A stretch of DNA of 12,380 bases, from NCBI GenBank assembly GCA_946478645.1, contig CAMLCW010000136.1, positions 1 to 12,380 on the forward strand, read 5' to 3'. Below the pieces are notes generated by a model. It was given only the letters and a program-made list of their open reading frames with translations. It ran no database searches and had not been told where the DNA came from. Origin of the DNA: an uncultured Variovorax sp. Its GTDB lineage: Bacteria; Pseudomonadota; Gammaproteobacteria; Burkholderiales; Burkholderiaceae. Shown here piece by piece: positions 6,895 through 12,380 of this stretch. The position numbers and the translations under genes are program-made. The stretch's first letter is position 1, and the number at the start of each line of letters is the position of its first letter.

Positions 6895-8266
6895 GCCGCC
6901 CGCCATGCCCGCGATCGACTGGGACGCCGTGCAGCAAGACCTGCGCGGCCTCAACCTCGTCACCGCGCCGGCGCAGCGCAAGCAGCTGTCGAAGGACTTC
7001 TACTGGTACAGCCCGATCCTCAGCGCGCAGCTTGCGGGCTGCGTGGCCGATCTCGTGGTCAAGGTCAGCACCGAAGACGATGTGCGCCAGGCCTGCGCCG
7101 TGGCCGCCAAATGGCAGCTGCCGCTCACCGTGCGCGCGGGCGGCACCGGCAACTACGGCCAGTGCGTGCCGCTCGAAGGCGGCATCGTGCTCGACGTGAC
7201 CGGCATGTGCCGCGTGCTCGACATCCAGCCGGGCCGCCTGCGCGTGGAAGCCGGCGCACGCATGCACGACATCGACCTTGCTGCGCGCGAAACCGGCCAG
7301 GCGCTGCGCATGTGGCCGTCGACCTGGCACGTCGCCTCGATCGGCGGCTTCATCGCGGGCGGCTTCGGCGGCATCGGCTCGTTCCGCCACGGCATCCTGC
7401 GCGATCCGGGCAACATGCTGCACGCGCGCGTCATGACGGTGGAGCGCGAGCCCCGCATCATCGAACTGCACGGCGACGAGATCCAGCAGGTGCAGCATGC
7501 CTTCGGCACCAACGGCGTGATCCTCGACGTGGAGGTGGCGCTGAGCCCGGCCGTCGACTGGGTGCACTGCACGGTGCTGTTCGACAGCTATCGCGGCGCG
7601 CTCGATTTCGGCATCGCGGCCCAGGCGCCCACGCTCGACATTTTTCTGCTCTCGACCGTGGAGGCGCGCTTCTCGCCCTACTACACCGCGATGCGCGACC
7701 GCTTTCCGGCCGACCGGCATGCGGTGTTCGCCATGGTCTCGCCCGCATCGATGGCCGAGTTCCGCGCGCTCGCCGCGGCGCAGGGCGGCACGATCTCGGT
7801 CGCAGGCACCGAGGCCGAGCTGCTCGCCGACGGCCTGCCGCCGGCCTACGAGTGCGCCTTCAACCACACGACGCTGCAAGCGCTCAAGGCCGACCGCGGC
7901 TGGACCTACCTGCAGGTGGCCTATGCCCAGCCCTTCGATCCGGCCGTGGTCGAGCGGCATCTCGCGATCTTCGGCGACGACGTGCTGCAGCACCAGGACT
8001 TCGCGCGCGCGGGCGGCGAGTGCGGCACCTTCGGCATCCTGCTCGTGCGCTGGAAGGGCGAGGCCCACCAGTACGAGGTGATCCGCGAGATCGAGTCGCA
8101 GGGCGGCTGCAAGATCTTCAACCCGCATGTCGTCACCATCGAGGACGGCGGCATGAAGAGCATCGACACGCAGCAGATCGAGTTCAAGAAGCGCAGCGAC
8201 CCGATGGGCCTCATGAACCCCGGCAAGACCCGCGGCTGGACCCCCGACATGGCCGCTCGGCGCTGA
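6884..8266 (+). CDS. FAD-linked oxidase (VAO/PCMH-fold, GlcD-like)
   Basis: A 460-residue cytoplasmic flavoenzyme; no signal peptide is seen. The PCMH-type FAD-binding domain spans about 50-225. It shows VKVSTEDDVRQACAVAAK (59-76), the pyrophosphate loop TVRAGGTGNYGQ (82-93), VEAGARMHDID (121-131), GGFIAGGFGGIGSFRHG (154-170) and GTNGVILDVEVAL (208-220). The C-terminal end GLMNPGKTRGW is typical of the family. No flavin-linking residue can be asserted; C94 directly after the loop is noted. The GTG at 6884 overlaps the permease stop by 11 bases and was chosen for coupling; ATG 6905, seven codons later, is the alternative. The gene sits between permease and binding-protein genes of one importer, so it probably oxidises the imported compound or its first product. 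The reaction and electron acceptor are unknown. Confidence 0.88.
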   Translation: MNARPPAMPAIDWDAVQQDLRGLNLVTAPAQRKQLSKDFYWYSPILSAQLAGCVADLVVKVSTEDDVRQACAVAAKWQLPLTVRAGGTGNYGQCVPLEGGIVLDVTGMCRVLDIQPGRLRVEAGARMHDIDLAARETGQALRMWPSTWHVASIGGFIAGGFGGIGSFRHGILRDPGNMLHARVMTVEREPRIIELHGDEIQQVQHAFGTNGVILDVEVALSPAVDWVHCTVLFDSYRGALDFGIAAQAPTLDIFLLSTVEARFSPYYTAMRDRFPADRHAVFAMVSPASMAEFRALAAAQGGTISVAGTEAELLADGLPPAYECAFNHTTLQALKADRGWTYLQVAYAQPFDPAVVERHLAIFGDDVLQHQDFARAGGECGTFGILLVRWKGEAHQYEVIREIESQGGCKIFNPHVVTIEDGGMKSIDTQQIEFKKRSDPMGLMNPGKTRGWTPDMAARR

Positions 8267-8310
8267 GAAGTACATTCGTTTTTCCACCCCCGTTCACAGG
8301 AGTCCATCCC

Positions 8311-9339
8311 ATGCGCATCCACGCTTTCGATCTTCGCCCGCTGGCCTTCGGCCTGGCGCTCGCGGGTGCCGCCTTCGCCGCGCACGCCCAGGAAAAGGTG
8401 GTGTTCGCCACCAACTGGAAGGCGCAGGCCGGCCACGGCGGCTTCTACCAGGCGCTGGTGGACGGCACCTACAAGAAGTACGGCCTCGACGTCGAGATCC
8501 AGCAGGGCGGCCCGATGGTCAACAACCGGCCGATGCTGCCGGCCGGCAAGGTCGACTTCCTCATGACCGGCAACCTGCTGCAGTCCTTCGACAACGTGAA
8601 GAACGGCGTGCCCACCGTGGTGGTGGCGGCCTTCTTCCAGAAAGACCCGCAGGCCATGTTCGCGCACCCGGGCCAGGGCTTCGACACCTTGAAGGACATG
8701 ACCAAGGCGCCGGTCGCCTTCATCGGCAAGGACGGCCAGTTCAGCTTCTGGCAGTGGATGAAGTCGGAGCACGGCTTCAAGGATGCGCAGCTCAAGCCCT
8801 ACACCTTCAACGTCGGCCCGTTCCTGGCCGACAAGAAGTCGATCCAGCAGGGCTACGCGATCTCCGAGCCACTGTCGATCAAGGCGCAGGCCGGCTTCGA
8901 CCCGGTGGTGCAGCTTTTGGCCGACAACGGCTTCTCGACCTATGCGACCACCATCGAGACGCGGGCCGACCTCGTCAAGAACAAGCCCGAGACCGTGCGC
9001 AAGTTCATCGAGGCCTCGATCATCGGCTGGAACAACTACCTCTACGGCGACAACAAGGCCGCCAACGCGCTGATCGCCAAGACCAACCCCGACTCGCCCG
9101 TGGCCGCGCTCGAAGGCTCCATCGCGCTGATCAAGAAGATGGGCATCGTCGACAGCGGCGAGTCGCTCACCAAGGGCATCGGCGCCATGGACGAGGCGCG
9201 GGTGAAGGACTTCTACGACAAGATGGTCAAGGCCGGCCTCTACAAGCCCGGCGAGGTCGACCTCTCGAAGGTCGTGACGACGCAGTTCGTCAACAAGGGC
9301 ACGGGCGTGGAGCTGCGCAAGCAGCTCACGGGCAAGTAA
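8311..9339 (+). CDS. ABC transporter substrate-binding protein, NMT1/THI5-like
   Basis: A 342-residue periplasmic solute receptor. A Sec signal peptide is clear: R2, H4 and R9, a hydrophobic core LAFGLALAGAAFA, and cleavage expected after AHA (residue 26), leaving QEKVV. There is no lipobox cysteine. The mature start FATNWKAQAGHGGFYQALVDG matches the pattern near the N-terminus of THI5/ThiY-like proteins (N-W-x5-H-x-G-F/L-Y-x-A), a group that binds pyrimidines such as HMP or formyl-aminopyrimidine. Some NMT1 proteins bind sulfonates or other ligands instead. GPMVNNRPMLPAGKVDFLMTG and PLSIKAQAGFDP are further family-like stretches. A CAGGAG ribosome site lies 8 bases before the ATG, in a 44-base gap after the oxidase gene; this is the best ribosome site in the operon and would suit a protein needed in excess. 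The pyrimidine ligand is inference. Confidence 0.92.
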   Translation: MRIHAFDLRPLAFGLALAGAAFAAHAQEKVVFATNWKAQAGHGGFYQALVDGTYKKYGLDVEIQQGGPMVNNRPMLPAGKVDFLMTGNLLQSFDNVKNGVPTVVVAAFFQKDPQAMFAHPGQGFDTLKDMTKAPVAFIGKDGQFSFWQWMKSEHGFKDAQLKPYTFNVGPFLADKKSIQQGYAISEPLSIKAQAGFDPVVQLLADNGFSTYATTIETRADLVKNKPETVRKFIEASIIGWNNYLYGDNKAANALIAKTNPDSPVAALEGSIALIKKMGIVDSGESLTKGIGAMDEARVKDFYDKMVKAGLYKPGEVDLSKVVTTQFVNKGTGVELRKQLTGK

Positions 9340-9377
9340 AGCCACTCTTCTTTCCGCGGGCCGCGCGGTGCTTGCGC

Positions 9378-9449
9378 CGGGGTCAGATGCCGGCGCCTGG
9401 GTTGCCATAAGGCACCGCGCGTCCCTTGTTTCGTTGGGCTCTGACCCCG
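9378..9449. repeat. 72-bp inverted-repeat element, REP/MITE-like
   Basis: Perfect 10-bp terminal inverted repeats CGGGGTCAGA (9378-9387) and TCTGACCCCG (9440-9449) bound a 52-base interior. The interior contains a small hairpin, TGCC-ATAA-GGCA (9403-9414). From memory, TTGGGCTCTGACCCC-like ends recur at intergenic copies in many beta-proteobacterial genomes and near Y1/REP-associated transposases; I cannot confirm copies from one window. It lies between the binding-protein and oxidoreductase genes, fills most of a 139-base gap, and could act as an RNA hairpin that trims downstream expression. Confidence 0.55.
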
Positions 9450-9478
9450 TCTCGCCGATAGGCGAACCGGCCCTTCAC

Positions 9479-10069
9479 ATGAAAACGCTCGTCGTTCATT
9501 GCCATCCGAACCCTGAAAGCTTCAACCACGCGCTCTACCGCACCGCCCTCGCGGCGCTCGAACCCCGACACCCGGTCCGCGCGATCGACCTCTATGCCGA
9601 GGGCTTCGATCCGACGCTCACGCGCGAAGAGCGCATCGCCTACCTCGACAACCCCGACCTGATCCGTGAACGCGTGAAGCCCCACGTCGAAGCGCTGCTG
9701 TGGGCCGAGCACCTGGTGTTCGTCTACCCGACCTGGTTCCACGGACCGCCTTCGATGCTCAAGGGCTGGCTCGAGCGGGTGTGGCTGCCCGGCGTGGCCT
9801 TCCTGCCCGCCGAGCGCAAGGGCCAGGTCGCCTCGTCGGGCCTGCGGCACATCCGCCGCCTCACGGTGGTGACGACGGGCGGCTCGCCGCGCTGGTTCGT
9901 GATGCTGATCGGCGACCCGGGCCGGCGGCTCTTCACGCGCGCGCTGCGGGCGCTGTTCGCGTTGCGCTGCAAGGTCACGTGGCTGCAGCTGCACGACATG
10001 AACGCCGTCACCGCCGACGACCGCGCGCACTTCATCGACCGCGTCACGCGCAAGCTGCAACGCATCTGA
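9479..10069 (+). CDS. Flavodoxin-fold NAD(P)H oxidoreductase (NQO1/MdaB/KefF family)
   Basis: A 196-residue cytoplasmic flavoprotein of the Flavodoxin_2 family, which passes a hydride from NAD(P)H through FMN or FAD to quinones or other acceptors. Strand one and the phosphate loop read TLVVHCHPNPESFNHAL (3-19). The second flavin segment is FVYPTWFHGPPSMLKGWLERV (81-101), a family hallmark, and the third is VVTTGGSPRW (130-139). The frame is open upstream to 9368, but that part is repeat-element sequence, so the ATG at 9479 (MKTLVVHCHP) is the clear start. No good ribosome site precedes it, unlike the binding-protein gene. A 13-base gap leads to the reductase gene. It may supply reduced flavin or reduce a quinone-like intermediate; the role is inference. 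Confidence 0.88.
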   Translation: MKTLVVHCHPNPESFNHALYRTALAALEPRHPVRAIDLYAEGFDPTLTREERIAYLDNPDLIRERVKPHVEALLWAEHLVFVYPTWFHGPPSMLKGWLERVWLPGVAFLPAERKGQVASSGLRHIRRLTVVTTGGSPRWFVMLIGDPGRRLFTRALRALFALRCKVTWLQLHDMNAVTADDRAHFIDRVTRKLQRI

Positions 10070-10082
10070 GATCCACACCATC

Positions 10083-11045
10083 ATGAGCCTCGAACGCACC
10101 CTCACCGTCCGCGTCGAACGCATCACGCGCCAGACGCCCGAGATCCTCGCCTTCGAGCTGGCGCACCCCTGGGGCCGGCCGCTGCCGGGCTACGAGGCCG
10201 GTGCGCACATCGACGTGCACATGCCCGGCGGCTTCTCGCGCCAGTACTCGCTCGCGCGCGCGCCGTCCGGCGCTGCCGCGCCGTACCTGATCGGCGTGAA
10301 GCGCGAGGCCCAGGGCCGCGGCGGCTCGGCCTCGATGCACGAGCGCGTGCGCGAAGGCGACCTGCTCGCGATCAGCGCGCCGCGCAACACCTTTCCGCTG
10401 CGCGAGGCGGCCTCGCACCATCTGCTGCTCGCGGGCGGCATCGGCATGACGCCGCTGCTCGCGATGGCCCAGGCGCTCGCGGCACGCGGCGCGCCGTTCA
10501 CGCTCTGCGTGTTCGCGCGCAGCGAGGAGCACCTGGCCTTTGCCGCTGCGCTGCGCGCGCCCGCGCTCGCGCCGCACCTGCGGCTGCACCTCGACCAGGG
10601 CGACGCCGCGCAGCGCATCGACCTGCGCGCGCTGCTGGCCGAGCGCACGCCCGGCGCACAGCTCTACGTCTGCGGCCCCGGCGGCTTCATGCAGGCGGTG
10701 CGCGAGGCCGCCGCGCACTGGCCCGAGGACGCGCTGCACGCCGAGTACTTCGCCGCGCCCTCCGACGCCGGTGCGGCCACGGGGCTGCCCTTCACGCTGC
10801 GGCTCGCGCGGCGCGGCATCACAGTGCCAGTGGCGGCCAACCAGACCGCCGTCGATGCGCTGCACGACGTGGGCATCGACATTCCGGTGTCGTGCCAGCA
10901 GGGCCTGTGCGGCACCTGCGTGGTGGAGGGTGACGGCACGGCGGCCGAACACCGCGACTTCTGCCTCACGGCGAGCGAGCGCCGCCACAAGGTCGCGCTG
11001 TGCTGCTCGCGCGCCAGCGGCACCGAGCTGGAACTGCAGCTGTGA
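10083..11045 (+). CDS. Phthalate-dioxygenase-reductase-type oxidoreductase (flavin, NAD and 2Fe-2S domains)
   Basis: A 320-residue cytoplasmic electron-transfer protein that moves electrons from NADH through FMN to a plant-type 2Fe-2S cluster, normally for a Rieske oxygenase (PDR/VanB family). The flavin domain (1-105) has the RQYSL motif at 53-57. The NAD domain (about 110-225) has GGIGMTPLL (118-126) and YVCGPGGFM (195-203). The C-terminal ferredoxin domain (235-320) has C271-x4-C276-x2-C279 in VSCQQGLCGTCVVEG, and C307 in LCCSRAS as the fourth ligand; C308 is an adjacent extra Cys. All domains are intact and the length is standard. No oxygenase subunit lies in the window. Its TGA overlaps the GTG of the downstream regulator (GTGA). 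The partner may be beyond the right edge or elsewhere in the genome. Confidence 0.92.
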   Translation: MSLERTLTVRVERITRQTPEILAFELAHPWGRPLPGYEAGAHIDVHMPGGFSRQYSLARAPSGAAAPYLIGVKREAQGRGGSASMHERVREGDLLAISAPRNTFPLREAASHHLLLAGGIGMTPLLAMAQALAARGAPFTLCVFARSEEHLAFAAALRAPALAPHLRLHLDQGDAAQRIDLRALLAERTPGAQLYVCGPGGFMQAVREAAAHWPEDALHAEYFAAPSDAGAATGLPFTLRLARRGITVPVAANQTAVDALHDVGIDIPVSCQQGLCGTCVVEGDGTAAEHRDFCLTASERRHKVALCCSRASGTELELQL

Positions 11046-11716
11046 GCCAGCGCGCGCCCCCCGCAAGCGATGGCAGCGAAGGCGGCGCGGAAGCCCCCGC
11101 CACGCGCGGGCGCTCGCGCAAGTACACGCAGGTGCTCGGCCTCATCAACCAGGCAGCGATCGAAGTGTTCGCGAGCGACGGGCTGGCGGGCGCCTCGACC
11201 CAGGCCATTGCCGACAAGGCCGGGCTCTCGAAGGCCCAGCTGCACTACTACATCGAGAGCAAGGAGGCGCTCTACCGGCAGATCCTGCAGGACATCCTCA
11301 ACGACTGGATCGTGGTGTTCGGCTTTGCCGACGAGGCATTCGGCCCGCGCAAGGTGCTCGGCGACCTGATCCATCGCAAGATGGTGTTCTCGTTCGAGCA
11401 TCCGCTGCGCTCGCGCATCTTCACGGCGGAGATGATGCGCGGCGCGCCGGTGCTCGGCGGCATGATGGACACGAGCAAGCAGCGCACCGACCAGGCCGCC
11501 GCCGTGATCCGCAACTGGATGACCCAGGGCCTGATGGACGATGCCGATCCGATGCTGGTGCTGTTTCACATCTGGGCCGTGACCCAGTTCTACGCCGACC
11601 ACGCCACGCAAGCCGCCTATTTCCGCGACACGGCCCAGCAGGGCGACGAGCGCGACCGGCGCTACCTCATCGAGCAGGTGACCGATTTCCTGCTCAAGGG
11701 CGCCGGCGTCAGGTGA
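11042..11716 (+). CDS. TetR-family regulator, RutR-like
   Basis: A 224-residue DNA-binding repressor or switch. The N-terminal helix-turn-helix spans about 30-76 (AIEVFASDGLAGASTQAIADKA, then GLSKAQLHYYIESKEALY). The C-terminal domain carries EMMRGAPVLGG (130-140) and HIWAVTQFYADH (176-187), close to the EMLAGAPLL and IWASTQHYAD stretches I recall from E. coli RutR, the uracil/thymine sensor. The chain is slightly longer than RutR (212) because of a Gly/Ala-rich N-terminal tail. GTG 11042 overlaps the reductase stop; GTG 11000, in the same frame but inside the reductase gene, is possible but less likely. Two RutR-like operators upstream of the operon's first gene make it the likely local regulator. 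Its last 8 bases overlap the converging RidA gene. The ligand is unproven; a pyrimidine or related ring is the simplest guess. Confidence 0.88.
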   Translation: MSQRAPPASDGSEGGAEAPATRGRSRKYTQVLGLINQAAIEVFASDGLAGASTQAIADKAGLSKAQLHYYIESKEALYRQILQDILNDWIVVFGFADEAFGPRKVLGDLIHRKMVFSFEHPLRSRIFTAEMMRGAPVLGGMMDTSKQRTDQAAAVIRNWMTQGLMDDADPMLVLFHIWAVTQFYADHATQAAYFRDTAQQGDERDRRYLIEQVTDFLLKGAGVR

Positions 11717-12182
11717 TGCGCTGCTGCGGCTGGGGCAGGTACATGGTGGCTTCCACTTCCACCAGCACCTCGTCGCCCGGCAGGAAGCGCGACACCTCGA
11801 CCACCGTGCTGACCGGCGGATCGCCCGGATAGAACAGCCCGCGCACGCGGTTGTAGAACGCGTAGTGCGGCAGGTGGCGGAAGTACTGCACCAGCTTGAC
11901 CACGTCTTCCATGGTGCCGCCGTGCTCGGCCGCGATTTCGCGGATGCGCTCGAGCACGAACCAGCTCTGCGCCACGATCGGCGCCTCGAAGATGTCGACC
12001 GACATCTGGCCCGTGGCGTAGCCCAGGCCCTGCAGCGCGGCACGGCCCTCGTCGGGCAGCGCGTCGTAGCCGGCCACCGCGCGGCGCGTGGCCGGATCGA
12101 CCGCCACCACGCCGCTCAAAAACACGAAATCGCCGACGCGCTTGGCGGCGGCATAGTTGGCCATCGGCTTGCCCATGCTCAT
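11709..12182 (-). CDS. RidA (YjgF/YER057c/UK114) family protein
   Basis: A 157-residue small cytoplasmic protein of the RidA family. Members act as trimers that hydrolyse reactive enamines and imines, or, like RutC, clear reactive intermediates of ring degradation. Family features are DFVFLSGVVAVDP (18-30), a helix with EDVVKLVQYFRHL (92-104), and VVEVSRFLPGDEVLVEVEA (127-145), where R132 and E144 stand at the positions of the catalytic Arg and Glu. It is longer than the usual 125-130 residues because of an insertion near 31-60 (ALPDEGRAALQGLGYATG region). The start has TGGAG 8 bases upstream and an ATGA overlap with the preceding amidohydrolase stop. It converges on the TetR gene with an 8-base 3' overlap, leaving no room for a terminator between them. 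Confidence 0.92.
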   Translation of the reverse strand: MSMGKPMANYAAAKRVGDFVFLSGVVAVDPATRRAVAGYDALPDEGRAALQGLGYATGQMSVDIFEAPIVAQSWFVLERIREIAAEHGGTMEDVVKLVQYFRHLPHYAFYNRVRGLFYPGDPPVSTVVEVSRFLPGDEVLVEVEATMYLPQPQQRIT

Positions 12183-12380
12183 GGTGTCGTCTCCAGGATG
12201 CGACCGTTGCGGATCACGATGCGCTCGCGCCCGCGCGGTCCGATGAGTTCATGCTCGCCCACGGCCGCGAGCAGCACGAGGTCGGCCGGGCAGCCCGGCG
12301 CGATGCGTCCGTCCCAGGCCAGCCCGAGCGCCCGGGCCGGCGCGATGGTGATCGCGTCGAGCCAGTCTTCGGCCGGCGCG
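12179..12380 (-). CDS. Amidohydrolase C-terminal fragment, possibly cytosine-deaminase-like (cut by right edge)
   Basis: The frame enters at the right edge (first full codon at 12379) and gives 66 residues ending ILETTP. DAITIAPARALGL, GRIAPGCPADLVLL and RIVIRNGRIL are the standard C-terminal elements of metal-dependent amidohydrolases, where the chain returns to the small beta-sandwich domain. The stretch ELIGPRGRERIVIRNGR resembles the ends of cytosine or creatinine deaminase-like members, but the metal-binding HxH, His and Asp residues are outside the window, so the subfamily is a guess. The TGA overlaps the RidA ATG (ATGA), so the two genes are coupled. Together they suggest hydrolysis or deamination of a ring with release of a reactive intermediate, in line with the plus-strand cluster. 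Confidence 0.85.
   Translation of the reverse strand, partial: APAEDWLDAITIAPARALGLAWDGRIAPGCPADLVLLAAVGEHELIGPRGRERIVIRNGRILETTP

Noticed and set aside
9354..9368. GC-rich hairpin CCGCG-GGCCG-CGCGG after the binding-protein gene, considered as a terminator.
   Set aside because: No T-run follows and downstream genes look like part of the same operon; at most a transcript-stabilising hairpin.
11896..11910. TTGACCA-containing stretch inside the RidA gene, considered as a third RutR-type site.
   Set aside because: No matching right arm at the required spacing, and it lies inside coding sequence.
10044..12043. Long minus-strand frames across the reductase and regulator genes.
   Set aside because: Arg/Ala/His-rich shadows; the real minus-strand gene there begins only at 12182 and ends at 11709.

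Overview
The window is GC-rich throughout (estimated by eye, clearly above 60%), densely coding, and uses GTG starts and stop/start overlaps freely. Together with the gene types present (a fused indolepyruvate oxidoreductase beside an Lrp gene, an NMT1-type transporter operon, a VanB/PDR-type reductase), this suggests a beta-proteobacterium of the Burkholderiales, probably Comamonadaceae (Variovorax-like). That placement is inference from gene style, not from a marker gene. No stretch over 300 bases lacks a gene, and I see no RNA genes, CRISPR arrays or transposase genes.

Left part (1-4300): a divergent pair. On the minus strand is the N-terminal 660 residues of a large fused indolepyruvate:ferredoxin oxidoreductase, cut by the left edge. 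On the plus strand is an Lrp/AsnC regulator, separated from it by a 175-bp shared promoter region. Downstream of the regulator is an EntS-type MFS exporter with a soluble antibiotic-monooxygenase-like C-terminal domain, ending at a good intrinsic terminator.

Control region (4301-4428): 128 bases that are AT-richer than their surroundings. They hold two related 16-bp palindromic sites, the terminator, and a sigma70-like promoter whose -35 box lies inside the second site. The sites resemble the operator of RutR, the TetR-family pyrimidine sensor, and a RutR-like gene lies at the end of the operon they precede.

Main cluster (4429-11716, plus strand): creatininase-family amidohydrolase, ABC ATPase, ABC permease, FAD-linked oxidase, NMT1/THI5-like substrate-binding protein, a 72-bp inverted-repeat element, flavodoxin-fold NAD(P)H oxidoreductase, phthalate-dioxygenase-reductase-type flavin/2Fe-2S reductase, and the RutR-like regulator. 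Most neighbours overlap or nearly touch, so this reads as one operon. Converging on it from the right (minus strand) are a RidA-family protein and the C-terminus of an amidohydrolase, joined by an ATGA overlap and cut by the right edge.

My reading is that 4301-12380 is an import-and-degradation module for a small nitrogen heterocycle. The substrate may be a pyrimidine, hydantoin or creatinine-like compound. It would be taken up by an NMT1-type ABC transporter, oxidised by flavoenzymes, opened by one or two hydrolases, and have a reactive imine/enamine cleared by RidA, with control by a RutR-like sensor. The gene families are well supported; the substrate is not known.
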